Below are positions 26,726 to 36,083 of a DNA stretch of 64,000 nt, in pieces. A program made the translations under genes and the position numbers. Every line of letters begins with the position of its first letter. Positions within the stretch are counted from its first letter, which is position 1. The notes under the pieces were generated by a model. That model made no database searches and had not been told where the DNA came from. It was given only the letters and a program-made list of their open reading frames with translations. Source of the stretch: Edaphobacter bradus (GTDB taxonomy: Bacteria > Acidobacteriota > Terriglobia > Terriglobales > Acidobacteriaceae); assembly GCF_025685645.1 (NCBI RefSeq), contig NZ_JAGSYF010000001.1:868001-932000 (forward strand), in the 5' to 3' direction.

Positions 26726-27382
26726 TTAGGTGCTTGTGGGACTTGAAGCTGGATCGAGAAGGTAGTCCAGTCTGAGTGAGCGCATCTCCTGCTCGAAGGC
26801 GGGATGGTCGGCATGGCTGTACTGGATGGCCTGCATTCCGGTGGCGCGGGCGGCTTCGACGTTTTCAGCGCGGTCGTCGACGAAAAGGATATTGGCTGGG
26901 GATGTGGCGAGGCCTTGGGCGGCTGCGTGGTAGATGGCGGGCTCGGGCTTGGCAAGTTTGAGCGCATAGGACCACGTGCAGTGGTTGAAGGCACTGAGCC
27001 AGTCGAAGCGCGCGAGAAGGCCTTCGCTCATGGCGTCACCGATGTTGGAAAGGATTCCGGTGCGAACACCGGCGCGCTGGAGGCTCTGAGCCCAGGTGAG
27101 CATGGGTGGGTTGAGTTCGCCCCAAAGATCGAGGTCGGCGGCGATCAGGCCGTTGATCTGCTCGGGGGTGAAGGTAGTCTCAGCGTGCGAGGCGACGTGG
27201 GCCCAGTAGGCGCGGGCGTTGAGAGTGTCGCGGTCGTAATCGTGGCGGTAGGCCCAGTAGCCGGCGTGGAGGGCCTCCTCGGAGAGGTCGGAGATGGCGC
27301 GCATGCGCTGCCAGGCTGCGGGATCGGGAGGGCCAGAGAGAACCATGCCGTAATCGAAGAGAACTGCCTGAATGGGGTTCAT
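26726..27382 (-). CDS. HAD-superfamily hydrolase
   Basis: 218 residues, HAD subfamily IA. Motif I is VLFDYGMVL (nucleophile Asp; the +2 position is Gly, as in the YihX/epoxide-hydrolase N-domain group), motif II ILSNIGD, motif III Lys in LAKPEPAIY, motif IV ILFVDDRAENVEAARATGM. A helical cap lies between motifs I and II. Likely a small sugar-phosphate phosphatase; the substrate is not readable. Divergent from the aminotransferase gene 53 nt away. Confidence 0.88.
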   Translation of the reverse strand: MNPIQAVLFDYGMVLSGPPDPAAWQRMRAISDLSEEALHAGYWAYRHDYDRDTLNARAYWAHVASHAETTFTPEQINGLIAADLDLWGELNPPMLTWAQSLQRAGVRTGILSNIGDAMSEGLLARFDWLSAFNHCTWSYALKLAKPEPAIYHAAAQGLATSPANILFVDDRAENVEAARATGMQAIQYSHADHPAFEQEMRSLRLDYLLDPASSPTST

Positions 27383-27435
27383 GGGTTGGGTTCTATTTTA
27401 GGAGAGGTTTGTGGCGATACGGTTAGCATGTTGAG

Positions 27436-28599
27436 GTGAGGCAAAGGTTTTCAGCAAGGACGGGGTGGGACACGAGGGAGAGCCGGTTCGCTGCGGCGAT
27501 TCGGCAGGCGAGAGAGAGTGGGCGGAGGCTGCTTGATCTGACAGTGTCGAACCCTACGGTCTGCAGGTTTTCGTATGACGCTGAGGCGATCCTGACGCCG
27601 CTGGCGGATGCAAGGGCGTTAGCCTATGATCCCGATCCGCGGGGGATGCGGTCCGCGAGGGAGGCCGTCGCGGAGTACTACGCAGGACACGGGGCGGCGG
27701 TCGATCCGGATGCGCTGGTCCTGACGACAAGCACGAGCGAGGGGTACGGGTATCTCTTTCGGCTACTCTGTGACGCGGGGGATGATGTGCTGGTCGCGCA
27801 GCCGAGCTATCCGCTCTTTGATTTTCTGGCGGACCTGGAGGACGTGCGGCTGAAGCCCTACCCGCTGTTCTATGACTACGGGTGGTGGATCGACTTTGCT
27901 GAACTGGAGCGGAGGATCGGGCCGAGGACGCGTGCGATTGTCGTGGTGCATCCGAACAATCCCACGGGGCATGGGACGAAGCACTTGGAGCGTGAGCGCA
28001 TGGAAGATCTGTGCGCGCGTCACGGACTGGCGCTGATCGTGGACGAGGTCTTTCTCGATTACCCGATTGGAAAGGCGGAGACTGAGAGGTTGGTGAGCTT
28101 CGCCGTGGGGTCGCATCCGGTACTGACGTTTTGCCTGAGCGGAATGAGCAAGATCGCCGGACTGCCGCAGATGAAGGTTGGATGGATCGCGGGCTTTGGG
28201 CCGGAACAGGATCGGGCAGCTGCCACCGCACGGTTAGAGGTGATCGCGGATACGTTCCTTTCGATGAATGCTCCGGCGCAGGTAGCCCTGCCACACTGGC
28301 TGGCGGGGAGAGAGACGATTCAGAAACAGATACTTGAGAGAGTTGCAGTAAATCTCACCAGAATAGAAGCTTCTGGCGTCGAGCACCTTAAAGTGGAAGC
28401 GGGATGGAGTGCGGTATTGCGGCTTCCTCGGGTGGGGCTTGGGGCTGAGGAGTTATTGGCTTCGTCGGATGTTGTCGTGCACCCCGGAAGCTTCTATGGG
28501 ATGAGCGATGAGGGTCGGATAGTCGTCAGCCTGATCACTCCGGTCGAGGAGTTTGCGGAGGGAATTAGCAAGATTGCCAGGAATCAAGGTAAACAATAA
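27436..28599 (+). CDS. Class I/II aminotransferase
   Basis: 387 residues from GTG 27436. PLP fold type I: LDLTVSNPTVC, YDPDPRGMRSAREAVAEYY, VHPNNPTGHG with the cofactor Asn, LIVDEVFLDYP with the pyridine-nitrogen Asp, and SGMSKIAGLPQMKVGWI with the Schiff-base Lys (about residue 238). The C-terminal Arg region is RIVVSLI. Substrate unclear: it could act on aspartate, alanine or aromatic amino acids. Alternative starts inside are poorer. Confidence 0.88.
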   Translation: MRQRFSARTGWDTRESRFAAAIRQARESGRRLLDLTVSNPTVCRFSYDAEAILTPLADARALAYDPDPRGMRSAREAVAEYYAGHGAAVDPDALVLTTSTSEGYGYLFRLLCDAGDDVLVAQPSYPLFDFLADLEDVRLKPYPLFYDYGWWIDFAELERRIGPRTRAIVVVHPNNPTGHGTKHLERERMEDLCARHGLALIVDEVFLDYPIGKAETERLVSFAVGSHPVLTFCLSGMSKIAGLPQMKVGWIAGFGPEQDRAAATARLEVIADTFLSMNAPAQVALPHWLAGRETIQKQILERVAVNLTRIEASGVEHLKVEAGWSAVLRLPRVGLGAEELLASSDVVVHPGSFYGMSDEGRIVVSLITPVEEFAEGISKIARNQGKQ

Positions 28600-28662
28600 G
28601 CCTCTTGATTCTCGTCATGTATTACTCGATATTATTCTATTTATCTACTGATTATACGACTC

Positions 28663-29286
28663 TTACAGGAATGGATTGCTTTGCCTTTCCCTTCCGATGG
28701 TTGTGGTAGGGCCATGGCCGGGTATGACGAGAGTGGTGTCTGGCAGGGTGAGGAGTTCGTTGTGGATTGAGGTCACGAGCTGGCGGGTATCGCCTCCGGG
28801 AAGATCGGTTCGGCCTACAGAACCGGCGAAGAGGGTGTCGCCTGCTAGCAGCAGTGACTCTTGAGGCAAATAAAGGCAGACGCTGCCCTGAGTATGACCG
28901 GGCGTGTGGAGGATCGAGCCCGAGAGTCCCGCGATGGCGATGGTCTGACCGTTGGTAAGTGGGGCGTCTGGCGCTGCGACCTCAGGGGTTTGGACACCGA
29001 GCCAGGCAGCCTGAATGTCCATCATTTTGACCAGCGGGAGATCGTTCTGGTTGTAGAGGATCGGGGCGGCGGTGAGCTTTTTGAGGTGATGGGCGCCGGC
29101 GATGTGGTCGATGTGGGCGTGGGTAATGATGATCTGCTTGACAGTGAGTCCATGGCGTTTGATAAGGGCGGCGATGCGGGGAATGTCGTCGCCGGGATCG
29201 ATAACGATGGCTTCGCGGGAGGTCTCGTCGCCGAGGATAGTGCAGTTGCACTGCAGCATCCCTACGGGAAGTGTTTCTCGGATCAT
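28663..29286 (-). CDS. MBL-fold hydrolase, glyoxalase II-like
   Basis: 207 residues. Dinuclear zinc motifs of the metallo-beta-lactamase fold: THAHIDHIAGAHHL (HxHxDH), HTPGHTQGSVCLYL, LLAGDTLFAGSVGRTDLPGG, and VIPGHGP. The GSVGRTDLPGGD loop belongs to the YcbL-type, glyoxalase II-like group that lacks the C-terminal helical domain. The ATG at 29286 begins the family-like text; the open frame upstream does not. Convergent with the aminotransferase across an AT-rich 63-nt gap. Confidence 0.9.
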   Translation of the reverse strand: MIRETLPVGMLQCNCTILGDETSREAIVIDPGDDIPRIAALIKRHGLTVKQIIITHAHIDHIAGAHHLKKLTAAPILYNQNDLPLVKMMDIQAAWLGVQTPEVAAPDAPLTNGQTIAIAGLSGSILHTPGHTQGSVCLYLPQESLLLAGDTLFAGSVGRTDLPGGDTRQLVTSIHNELLTLPDTTLVIPGHGPTTTIGRERQSNPFL

Positions 29287-29318
29287 GGCTCCATTATCGC
29301 CCGATGACGCGCATGAAG

Positions 29319-29345
29319 AATGCGCAGGCCAGAGGCCTGCGCATT
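29319..29345 (-). terminator. Hairpin after secG
   Basis: A 12-bp perfect stem (29319-29330 with 29334-29345) and a 3-nt loop, 20 nt after the secG stop and just before the MBL gene. The T-run is short, so it may be a processing or attenuation site rather than a full stop. Confidence 0.6.
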
Positions 29346-29365
29346 GATTACTTGCCTGAAGGCGA

Positions 29366-29656
29366 TTACTTCTTCGGAGTGCTCTGTGTCGTGGGATGGC
29401 CGGCGAGCACGGAGCGGTCGGCACTGGCGCGCGAGAGCAGGATCGTGAGGCCGATGGAGGTAAGCATGAAGATGATGGCCGAGTAGGTGGTGAGGCGCGT
29501 GAGAAGATTGGCTGCTCCACGGGGGCCGAACGCCGTCTGTGAGCCCTGGCCGCCGAAGGCTGCTGCGAGGTCGGCCGATTTGCCCTGCTGGAGCAGGACG
29601 ACTCCGATGAGGAAGAGCGAGACGATGATGTGCAGAACTACAAGAAGAGGAATCAT
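29366..29656 (-). CDS. secG: Preprotein translocase subunit SecG
   Basis: 96 residues. Two membrane helices ([22 protein letters not shown] and [20 protein letters not shown]) joined by a Gly-rich loop ([24 protein letters not shown]), which is the signature of the SecYEG accessory subunit. A polar tail of about 22 residues follows. tRNA-Leu lies 38 nt upstream on the same strand, a frequent pairing for secG. Confidence 0.95.
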   Translation of the reverse strand: MIPLLVVLHIIVSLFLIGVVLLQQGKSADLAAAFGGQGSQTAFGPRGAANLLTRLTTYSAIIFMLTSIGLTILLSRASADRSVLAGHPTTQSTPKK

Positions 29657-29694
29657 GGAATGAAGCGAGCAGCCTTCCAGAGAATGTGTTGGAT

Positions 29695-29779
29695 TGGTGC
29701 GGAGGAGGGGACTTGAACCCCTATGCCTTGCGGCGCAAGCACCTCAAGCTTGTGCGTCTGCCAATTTCGCCACCTCCGC
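29695..29779 (-). tRNA. tRNA-Leu (anticodon GAG)
   Basis: 85 nt with the CCA encoded. The acceptor GCGGAGG pairs with CCTCCGC. The D-arm is GGCGAAATTGGCAGACGC; the anticodon loop CTTGAGG gives GAG. A long variable arm (class II tRNA, TGCGCCGCAAGGCA region) and the T-arm GGGGTTCAAGTCCCC are both present. It reads CTC/CTT leucine codons. Confidence 0.95.
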
Positions 29780-29789
29780 GTTAGGCTCC

Positions 29790-29819
29790 ACACTAAGGTG
29801 CCAGAAGAGCGGTGAGCAA
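29790..29819 (-). promoter_or_regulatory. Candidate promoter of tRNA-Leu and secG
   Basis: TTGCTC (29814-29819) and TAGTGT (29790-29795) on the minus strand, 18 nt apart, ending 10 nt before the tRNA 5-prime end. The -35 is good and the -10 is fair. Confidence 0.35.
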
Positions 29820-29956
29820 TCCGTAGACAAGTATAGCAGGGAATCGTGGTTCTCTGGGAGTCTTGGGTGACAGGGAAGGCACACATGTCTCTTTCTACGG
29901 CAAGACGTTACACTGCAGGTCTCTGGCGTTGATCTTAGGTAAATAGAGGGCATTGG

Positions 29957-31042
29957 ATGCGTGCTGTTATGAGGATTGGCGTAGCGGTGTTGGCGGCTGT
30001 GTTGGCGAGTTCGGTGGCGATTGCGCCGGATCGTGTAATGGCAGCTCAGGCGAAGGAGCATAAGTGGGCGGTGGTGCTGCATGGAGGGGCGGGGGTCATC
30101 GAGCGCCAGTCGATGAGCAAGGAGATGGACGCAAAGTACAGGGCTGCGCTGCAGACGGCGGTTCAGGCGGCGGCGAATGTCCTGGATAAGGGCGGCTCGT
30201 CGCTCGACGCGGTGGAGGCGGCGATCAAAATCATGGAAGATGATCCGCTGTTCAACGCAGGGAAGGGCGCCGTGTTCACAGCGGAAGGCAAGAACGAGCT
30301 GGATGCCGCGATCATGAAGGGGGAGACGATGCAGGCGGGCGCGGTGGCAGGGGTGACGCGAACGCGGCATCCGATCTCTCTGGCTCGAGCGGTGATGGAG
30401 AAGTCGCCGCACGTGATGATGATCGGCGCAGGAGCGGATCAGTTCGCGGCGTCAACTGGGCTGGAGCAGGTCGATCCGAGCTACTTCTTCACGGAACGCC
30501 GCTGGCAGAGCCTGATTAAGCAGCTGAAGAAGGAGAGCCTCCCGATTCCGCCGCGGCCTGCAGGTGCGCCGCCGGCTCCGACCGGCGGGATGGCCGAGAT
30601 TGAGCCTCCGGATGCTCACAAGTATGGGACGGTGGGGGTGGTGGCGCTCGACCGCGATGGGAATATTGCGGCGGGTACCTCGACTGGAGGCACGCAGGCA
30701 AAGCGGTGGGGCAGAGTGGGAGACTCGCCGATCATCGGCGCGGGTACCTATGCGTCGAATCAGTCATGCGCAGTTTCGGCAACCGGGACGGGAGAGTACT
30801 TCATCCGGCTGACGGTGGCGCGGACGATCTGCTCTTTGGTTCAGTACAAAGGAATGGACCTGCAGGCGGCTGTCGATGAGGTGGTGCAGAAGGAGCTGAA
30901 GGCGATCCACGGCGATGGCGGCGTCATTGCGATTGCTCCCGACGGACAGATGGCATGGAGCTTTAATACGCCGGGGATGTATCGGGCGAAGGTGATGGAG
31001 GGCAGGCCGGTCGAGGTGCAGATCTACGGTGATGAGAGGTAG
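29957..31042 (+). CDS. Secreted isoaspartyl peptidase/L-asparaginase
   Basis: 361 residues. Signal peptide (MRAVMRIGVAVLAAVLASSVAIA, cut near ..MAAQA). Ntn-hydrolase of the plant-type asparaginase family: VVLHGGAGVIER at the start, NAGKGAVFTAEGKNELDAAIM, and the autoprocessing Thr of HKYGTVGVVALD (about residue 226), followed by AGTSTGGTQAKRWGRVGDSPIIGAGTYA. Self-cleavage before this Thr yields the two subunits; the enzyme removes isoaspartyl residues or hydrolyses asparagine in the periplasm. Single gene. Confidence 0.92.
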   Translation: MRAVMRIGVAVLAAVLASSVAIAPDRVMAAQAKEHKWAVVLHGGAGVIERQSMSKEMDAKYRAALQTAVQAAANVLDKGGSSLDAVEAAIKIMEDDPLFNAGKGAVFTAEGKNELDAAIMKGETMQAGAVAGVTRTRHPISLARAVMEKSPHVMMIGAGADQFAASTGLEQVDPSYFFTERRWQSLIKQLKKESLPIPPRPAGAPPAPTGGMAEIEPPDAHKYGTVGVVALDRDGNIAAGTSTGGTQAKRWGRVGDSPIIGAGTYASNQSCAVSATGTGEYFIRLTVARTICSLVQYKGMDLQAAVDEVVQKELKAIHGDGGVIAIAPDGQMAWSFNTPGMYRAKVMEGRPVEVQIYGDER

Positions 31043-31060
31043 CGGAGGACGCCGTCGTTA

Positions 31061-31594
31061 TCAGGAGCAAGTGCAATTGGAGGAGGCGCTCGTGCAGCAG
31101 GTGCCGCAGACGAGCGTCAGTTGCTTCTTGAGAGATTGCCTTGCACGATGGACTCGGACGGCGGCATTTCCCGCTGTGATGCCGGTAGCATTGGCGACTG
31201 CTTCAAGCGATTTGCCGTCGAGTTCGACCTCGCGGAGAATCTCGCTGTATGTGGGCTTGAGTTTGTTGAGGGCCCCAAGAACGCAGTGACAGGTGCTGTC
31301 TTCTGCCAGAGAGTCTGGCTGGGTTTCGGTGGCGACATCCTGCGCCCAGCCATCGAAGGCGCGGTCTTCAGCGGCGCGATGACGGTAGTGGTCGATGACG
31401 GCGTTGCGCAGAACGCGATAGAACCAGGCAACAATGGAATCTCCACTCCGCAGACTTGAAGACTTCTCCATGGCACGAACGTAGGCGCTCTGGAGGATGT
31501 CCTCCGCTGTGGCGCTGGATTCTACCCTCTTCCTGATGAAGCTCAGGAACTGGTCTCGTTGCTGAAATAGATCCGCAATTGTGTTTGTCGGCAT
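31061..31594 (-). CDS. ECF sigma factor with Cys-rich C-terminal tail
   Basis: 177 residues. Region 2: RDQFLSFIRKRVESSATAEDILQSAYVRAM and IVAWFYRVLRNAVIDHYRHR. Region 4: LNKLKPTYSEILREVELDGKSLEAVANATGITAGNAAVRVHRARQSLKKQL. After the helix-turn-helix comes VCGTCCTSASSNCTCS: five Cys in 16 residues, absent from ordinary ECF factors and suited to bind a metal or sense thiol redox. A CHC motif also lies between regions 2 and 4 (DSTCHCVLG). No anti-sigma gene adjoins it, so the tail itself may sense. The ATG at 31594 is preferred over the longer frame. A Cys-peptide gene lies just upstream. Confidence 0.88.
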   Translation of the reverse strand: MPTNTIADLFQQRDQFLSFIRKRVESSATAEDILQSAYVRAMEKSSSLRSGDSIVAWFYRVLRNAVIDHYRHRAAEDRAFDGWAQDVATETQPDSLAEDSTCHCVLGALNKLKPTYSEILREVELDGKSLEAVANATGITAGNAAVRVHRARQSLKKQLTLVCGTCCTSASSNCTCS

Positions 31595-31647
31595 AGTGCT
31601 TTGTATCGTGGCAGGCTGGCGCAGGGGATCCTGCACCAGCCGCACTA

Positions 31648-31725
31648 CTAATTGGATGCAGGACAACCGCAATTGTCGCCGCAGGGACAAACGGGGCCGC
31701 AAGTGCATAGTTTCTGATCGAGCAT
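31648..31725 (-). CDS. 25-residue metallothionein-like Cys peptide
   Basis: Too short for ordinary gene calls. It begins at ATG 31723-31725 with a strong ribosome site (AAAGGAG, 7 nt spacing) and ends at TAG 31648-31650. It holds six Cys in 25 residues in a strict pattern CxC-x3-CxC-x3-CxC (residues 7, 9, 13, 15, 19, 21), with Gly, Pro, Asp and Asn between them and no aromatic residue, as in metal-thiolate peptides. It lies 53 nt before the ECF sigma gene with the Cys tail, on the same strand. Function inferred: metal or thiol buffer, or a signal read by the sigma factor. Confidence 0.7.
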   Translation of the reverse strand: MLDQKLCTCGPVCPCGDNCGCPASN

Positions 31726-31767
31726 TAGGGTTCTCCTTTGGCCGGACTTAATCCGAACACCCATGCT

Positions 31768-31793
31768 GACGCATGAGCCGTGAAAACCTTACA
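31768..31793 (-). promoter_or_regulatory. Candidate ECF-type promoter of the Cys-peptide/sigma operon
   Basis: On the minus strand TGTAAG (31788-31793), 16 nt, then CGTC (31768-31771). TGTAA-type -35 and CGTC -10 elements at this distance fit ECF promoters in general. It lies 43 nt before the start of the Cys peptide, as expected for autoregulation by the sigma factor encoded in the operon. Confidence 0.4.
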
Positions 31794-31833
31794 GTCGTGG
31801 AGTTCAGTGGCTAAACGACCCGCGGAAGTGCAG

Positions 31834-32553
31834 CTAAAAGTGATCCGTAAGTTCCTTGAAAGATGCCAGCTCGAGGAGGTTCTGGCCGGGCGGGGGCTGG
31901 TTCACGGTCTCGTGTTCAAGAACCCACGTGAAGTCGTGGGGGATGAAGACGGCATGCAGGCCGGCGGCGAGAGCGGGATTGATATCGGAGCGCGGGCTGT
32001 TGCCGATCATCCAGGTGTCACTGGCCTCACAGCTGTGATGTGCGGCGAGCGAGAGGTATGCCTCGTTATGCTTCTCCGGTAACACCTCGACAGCACCGAA
32101 GTGGGAGGCAAGGCCGGAGCGTTCGAGCTTGCCAGTCTGTTCGGAGGGGTTGCCCTTAGTGACCAGGATGAGACGGTGACGAGTGGACAGGTCGGCCAGC
32201 GTCTCACTGACGCCGGGGAGAAGCTCGACTGGTTGCTCGGCTATGGCCTGGGTAAAGCTGACGATGCGCTGATGCTTCTCCGGTGTAATGGGTGTCTCAC
32301 TGAGTTGCTCGAAGCAGTCCACCAGCGAGCGGCGAAAGCTCTGGAGACCGTAACCGTGGGCCGCGATGGTGGCGCGCTCACAGTGGTTGAGGTGCTCGCG
32401 GACCTGCTCGGTGGTGTAGGTACGGTGGTCGAGGTAGGAGATGAAGGAGGCAATGGCCCGCTCGAAGTAGATGTTGTTCTCCCAGAGCGTATCGTCGGCG
32501 TCGATGAGCAGTGTCTGATTGGCAGGACGGCGGAGAAGATTCGAGGGCGACAC
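31834..32553 (-). CDS. HAD-superfamily hydrolase
   Basis: 239 residues from GTG 32553. HAD motifs: [13 protein letters not shown] (nucleophile and acid Asp), LILVTKGN (Thr), Lys in [10 protein letters not shown], and [24 protein letters not shown] (metal Asp). A four-helix cap lies between motifs I and II. The group with DADDTLW includes 5-nucleotidase-like and phosphoglycolate-like phosphatases; the substrate is open. A -10-like TATAAT ends 7 nt before the GTG, so the mRNA may be leaderless. Divergent from the Ser/Thr kinase gene. Confidence 0.85.
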   Translation of the reverse strand: MSPSNLLRRPANQTLLIDADDTLWENNIYFERAIASFISYLDHRTYTTEQVREHLNHCERATIAAHGYGLQSFRRSLVDCFEQLSETPITPEKHQRIVSFTQAIAEQPVELLPGVSETLADLSTRHRLILVTKGNPSEQTGKLERSGLASHFGAVEVLPEKHNEAYLSLAAHHSCEASDTWMIGNSPRSDINPALAAGLHAVFIPHDFTWVLEHETVNQPPPGQNLLELASFKELTDHF

Positions 32554-32559
32554 AGGACG

Positions 32560-32565
32560 ATTATA
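32560..32565 (-). promoter_or_regulatory. Consensus -10 element, leaderless start
   Basis: Perfect TATAAT on the minus strand whose expected start site falls at the GTG of the HAD gene (32553). No convincing -35 at 16-18 nt, so it may rely on an activator. Confidence 0.35.
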
Positions 32566-32701
32566 CGGGTTGCCTGACTGGGTAACACGACTAAGGTGGC
32601 ATGCCGGTAAGAGAAGACCAGCGGGTATGATGAGGTCGCTGCAGCAGAGATTTGAGCCTGGCATCTTCCAGGAATTTGGAGAAGAGAGGCTTCACAACGC
32701 A

Positions 32702-35700
32702 ATGAATCCTGAAGCGGGCCAGAAGTTCGGACCGTATGAGATCCTCGGTCGCATTGGCGGCGGTGGCATGGGTCTGGTCTTTCGCGCGTGGGATGAACGC
32801 CTGCACCGCGAAGTCGCGATCAAGCTGCTCTATGAGGATTACCGGATTCCCGGCACACGCGAGCGCTTCATGCAGGAGGCGCGGGCAGCCTCAGGGCTGA
32901 ACCATCCGAATATCTGCACAATCTTCGATATCGGCGAAAAGGACGGCGACCCATACCTGGTGATGGAACTGCTGGAAGGCGAGACGCTGAAGGCGCGGAT
33001 TGCCCGTGGCGCATTGTCCAGCGGTGAGATCATCGAGTACGCGCAGGAGGTCGCCGATGCGCTGGGCGAGGCCCATGCCAAAGGGATCGTTCACCGCGAC
33101 ATCAAGCCGGCAAATATCTTCCTCGTCAAAAAGCCGAACGGAGTGCAGGCAAAGGTGCTGGACTTCGGTCTTGCGAAGATCGGCCTCAATCAAGGTGGAG
33201 GCTGGCTATCGCGATCGCTCGATCTGACGCTCGCTGGCGCTACAGTGGGTACGTTGGCCTACATGTCGCCGGAACAGGCTCGCGGCATGGAGCTCGACGC
33301 TCGCTCCGACCTGTTTTCGCTCGGCGTAGTGATGTACGAGATGGCGACGAGACGGATTCCGTTTAGCGGCACGACGAGCGCGCTTATCTACAGTCAGATC
33401 CTGGAGCATGAGCCGGATTCGATCCGAAGTTGGAACGAGTCGATTTCGAAGGAGCTTGAACGGCTGATCCTGAGGCTGCTCGCCAAAGACCGCAAGGATC
33501 GTTTTCAGACAGCGGGCGAACTGCGTGACGCGCTGGCAAAGATGGTCGACAAGCGCGGCGTGCTCGGATGGCTGAAGAAGCCGAGTGCAGCGCCTGTTCC
33601 GCTGGTGCAGGCGATCGAGCCCGATGTGCGGCCGCGGCGTCCGGTGCGGAAGGCTCCGGATGCTCCGCAGGAGATGGAGCCGGGAGCAGTGCAAACGGCG
33701 AAATCGGAGTCAAGCGCGGACAATCTCCTGATTCGGCCACGTCGCATACCTGCGGCGCCTGGCAGCCGTGACAAAGGAGTGCTGCATCCGGTGGGTTTGA
33801 ATGCCGTGACGACGGAAAGCGACGCAAACCATGCGCAGCCTTCTTCTGCGGGGCAGAGACGCGCCGCTGACAAACGCCGCGCGGTCCCGTCTCTCGCAAG
33901 AAGCCGCTCGGGCATAACGCAGTTTGAGTTTGGCATAGAGGACTCGACGGCGGAAGCATCAGCCAAACCGCGGGACGAGGCGGCACGGAAAGGTATGCGT
34001 CGTAAGGTGGCCGCTGCCTCAGCACTCGCAGTAGCCGTGGCAGGCGCGGGATATTTGCTGGTCAGGAGCGGAGAATTGCGGCCCGCGCTGCTTAAACCGA
34101 ATGACAGTTTGCTGTTGGCCGGATTTCAGAATAGAACCGGCGAGGCCCTGCTGGAGAAAGCAGTTGGGGAGGGACTTGAGATTGACCTCCGGCAGTCGCA
34201 GTATCTGAATCTTCTCGGGAGCTCCGCCTATCAGGCTGGGCTTCGGCAGGTAGAAGACGATGGTGAGGTGGCCCCGCAGATTCTGGCGCAGACGGTAGCG
34301 AAGCGTGTTGGCTCCAAGGCATATCTGTACGGAGGGATACGCAGGCAGGGTTCGGAGTACGTCCTCAACGTTGATGCGTTGAATACGCAGTCGAACGACA
34401 AGCTGGCGAGCGTTGCGGAGACCGCCGCGTCTCGCGAGGAGGTTCCCGCTGCGATCGACCGGCTGGCGCAGAAGCTTCGCTCAGAGATCGGAGAGAGCAA
34501 ACAGTCTATCGCCGATGCAGCGGCTCCGCTGGCAACGGAAGCAACGGTGAATCTTGACGCGCTGAACGAATATTCCGCGGGAGATGACGCGCTTGCGAGC
34601 GGGAGAACGGCTGATGCGTTGCACTCCTACCAAAGTGCAACAAAATCCGATCCGAAATTTGCCCAGGCACAGATGAAATTGGCTTGGCTGTATCGCAGTG
34701 AGGGAAGCGAGGTCGCATCGGCACGGTCGGCAGATCTAGCGCAAAAGGGCGCGCGGGACGGAAGCGACAAGCTCAAGCTCCTCGCTGCGTTCTGTTACGA
34801 GATGAATGTGAGTGGCGACTATAGCCTTGCGCTCACCACGATCCGCTTCTACGGTGAGCGATTCCCGCACGACTCAGAGGGAATGATCGGACTGGCCCGT
34901 GTGCTTCGGTTGCAGGGACACATGGTGGAGTCGTTGCTCGCGGCACAGCAGGCGTATGAGGTGGATCCCTACAGCGCCGAGGCGTATGACGAGGCGGAGC
35001 TTGCAATGCTGGGGCTAGATCGTTACGACACCGCGGCGCAGCTTGAAGCGCAGGCCGAGCGGCTCGGCGTCGCGGGTGGCCGGAATTTACTGGCCGCAGC
35101 CTTTCTTGCTGGAAGAGACGATGAGATCAGGAAATATGTTGGCACACTTCGAAGTCTTGATTCCCGACATATGTCCTATGGAGCGATGAGAGACTACGGA
35201 CTCTATCTGGACAACACGGGGCAGATTAGCGCTGGCGAGGCGGTCTGGAAGTTGACGGCTGACGATGCAAGGCATGTGGAGGGACTCGGTTCCGCGAGCG
35301 CTCTCATGCTGGCCCAGGGAGCACTCGATAATGCGCTCGCTGGCAACTGCGCTGAGTCGCAGGGGCTTACGAGCGAGGCAAAGACGATGTCTGGCGGTGA
35401 GACGGCTATCTTCGATGTGGGGATGTCTGCTGCTCTGTGTGGAGATAATAGCGGAGCCGAGGATGCGATTCATTCTCTCCAGCAATCGTTCCCGCACAGC
35501 ACCGCTGCTGTGCAGTACTTTGTGCCAGACCTGCAGGCGGCGATTTTGCTGCGGTCGAAGAAGTTTGGTGAGGCGCTCGTGATTCTGACGAGAGCTGAGC
35601 CGTATGACAGCGTTTCGCTGACACCATACCTGCGCGCCTTGACCAACGCGGCTATGGGACGAACGGAGCATGCGACTGCTGATTTCCGTTCTGTGCTGGA

Positions 35701-35893
35701 GCATCGAGGCGCTGCGTTTCTGCAGGGGAATAACGTCTATCCCATTGCTGAGATTGGACTGGCTCGAGCGCTAGCTGCCCACGATCACTCGGAAAGCGCA
35801 GCGGCGTACCAACGTTTCTTGACGCTGTGGAACAATGCCGAGAGTGGACAGCCACTTGTTGCCGAGGCCTCTAAGGCTTCCCGGCGGCCATGA
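32702..35893 (+). CDS. Membrane Ser/Thr protein kinase with TPR-like C-terminal region
   Basis: 1063 residues. Complete PknB-type kinase domain (about 8-275): [20 protein letters not shown] with the catalytic Lys, [45 protein letters not shown] disordered Pro/Arg/Ser linker leads to one membrane helix (about 435-455, [18 protein letters not shown]). The outer part starts with a FlgO-like segment ([27 protein letters not shown]) and continues as helical TPR-like repeats to the end. Acidobacteria have many such kinases. Upstream in-frame ATGs (32627, 32630) are possible but the family text begins at 32702. Confidence 0.92.
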   Translation: MNPEAGQKFGPYEILGRIGGGGMGLVFRAWDERLHREVAIKLLYEDYRIPGTRERFMQEARAASGLNHPNICTIFDIGEKDGDPYLVMELLEGETLKARIARGALSSGEIIEYAQEVADALGEAHAKGIVHRDIKPANIFLVKKPNGVQAKVLDFGLAKIGLNQGGGWLSRSLDLTLAGATVGTLAYMSPEQARGMELDARSDLFSLGVVMYEMATRRIPFSGTTSALIYSQILEHEPDSIRSWNESISKELERLILRLLAKDRKDRFQTAGELRDALAKMVDKRGVLGWLKKPSAAPVPLVQAIEPDVRPRRPVRKAPDAPQEMEPGAVQTAKSESSADNLLIRPRRIPAAPGSRDKGVLHPVGLNAVTTESDANHAQPSSAGQRRAADKRRAVPSLARSRSGITQFEFGIEDSTAEASAKPRDEAARKGMRRKVAAASALAVAVAGAGYLLVRSGELRPALLKPNDSLLLAGFQNRTGEALLEKAVGEGLEIDLRQSQYLNLLGSSAYQAGLRQVEDDGEVAPQILAQTVAKRVGSKAYLYGGIRRQGSEYVLNVDALNTQSNDKLASVAETAASREEVPAAIDRLAQKLRSEIGESKQSIADAAAPLATEATVNLDALNEYSAGDDALASGRTADALHSYQSATKSDPKFAQAQMKLAWLYRSEGSEVASARSADLAQKGARDGSDKLKLLAAFCYEMNVSGDYSLALTTIRFYGERFPHDSEGMIGLARVLRLQGHMVESLLAAQQAYEVDPYSAEAYDEAELAMLGLDRYDTAAQLEAQAERLGVAGGRNLLAAAFLAGRDDEIRKYVGTLRSLDSRHMSYGAMRDYGLYLDNTGQISAGEAVWKLTADDARHVEGLGSASALMLAQGALDNALAGNCAESQGLTSEAKTMSGGETAIFDVGMSAALCGDNSGAEDAIHSLQQSFPHSTAAVQYFVPDLQAAILLRSKKFGEALVILTRAEPYDSVSLTPYLRALTNAAMGRTEHATADFRSVLEHRGAAFLQGNNVYPIAEIGLARALAAHDHSESAAAYQRFLTLWNNAESGQPLVAEASKASRRP

Positions 35894-35917
35894 CGTTCCG
35901 CGCGATATCATCGCCGC

Positions 35918-36079
35918 ATGAAGACACTGCCCAGTGAGATGCATAGCTGCCGCAAGGGGCCGGAGGCATGGTTCACCGGTACGCGGACGCCGAATACGCC
36001 ACATAGTCAGGATGTTTGCGACGATGCTGCACGTTCGCCATTGGCCTTAACTGTGTTAGATTCGAGAGAGCCTACCTGA
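35918..36079 (+). other. 53-codon frame, possible gene fragment
   Basis: Short frame between the kinase and tRNA-Ser. Residues 13-22 (KGPEAWFTGT) resemble the N-terminus of cupin-type proteins (GP..WFTGTV), and the frame then loses that likeness and stops 4 nt before the tRNA. Most likely a truncated remnant; a chance frame is quite possible. Confidence 0.25.
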
Positions 36080-36083
36080 TCGC

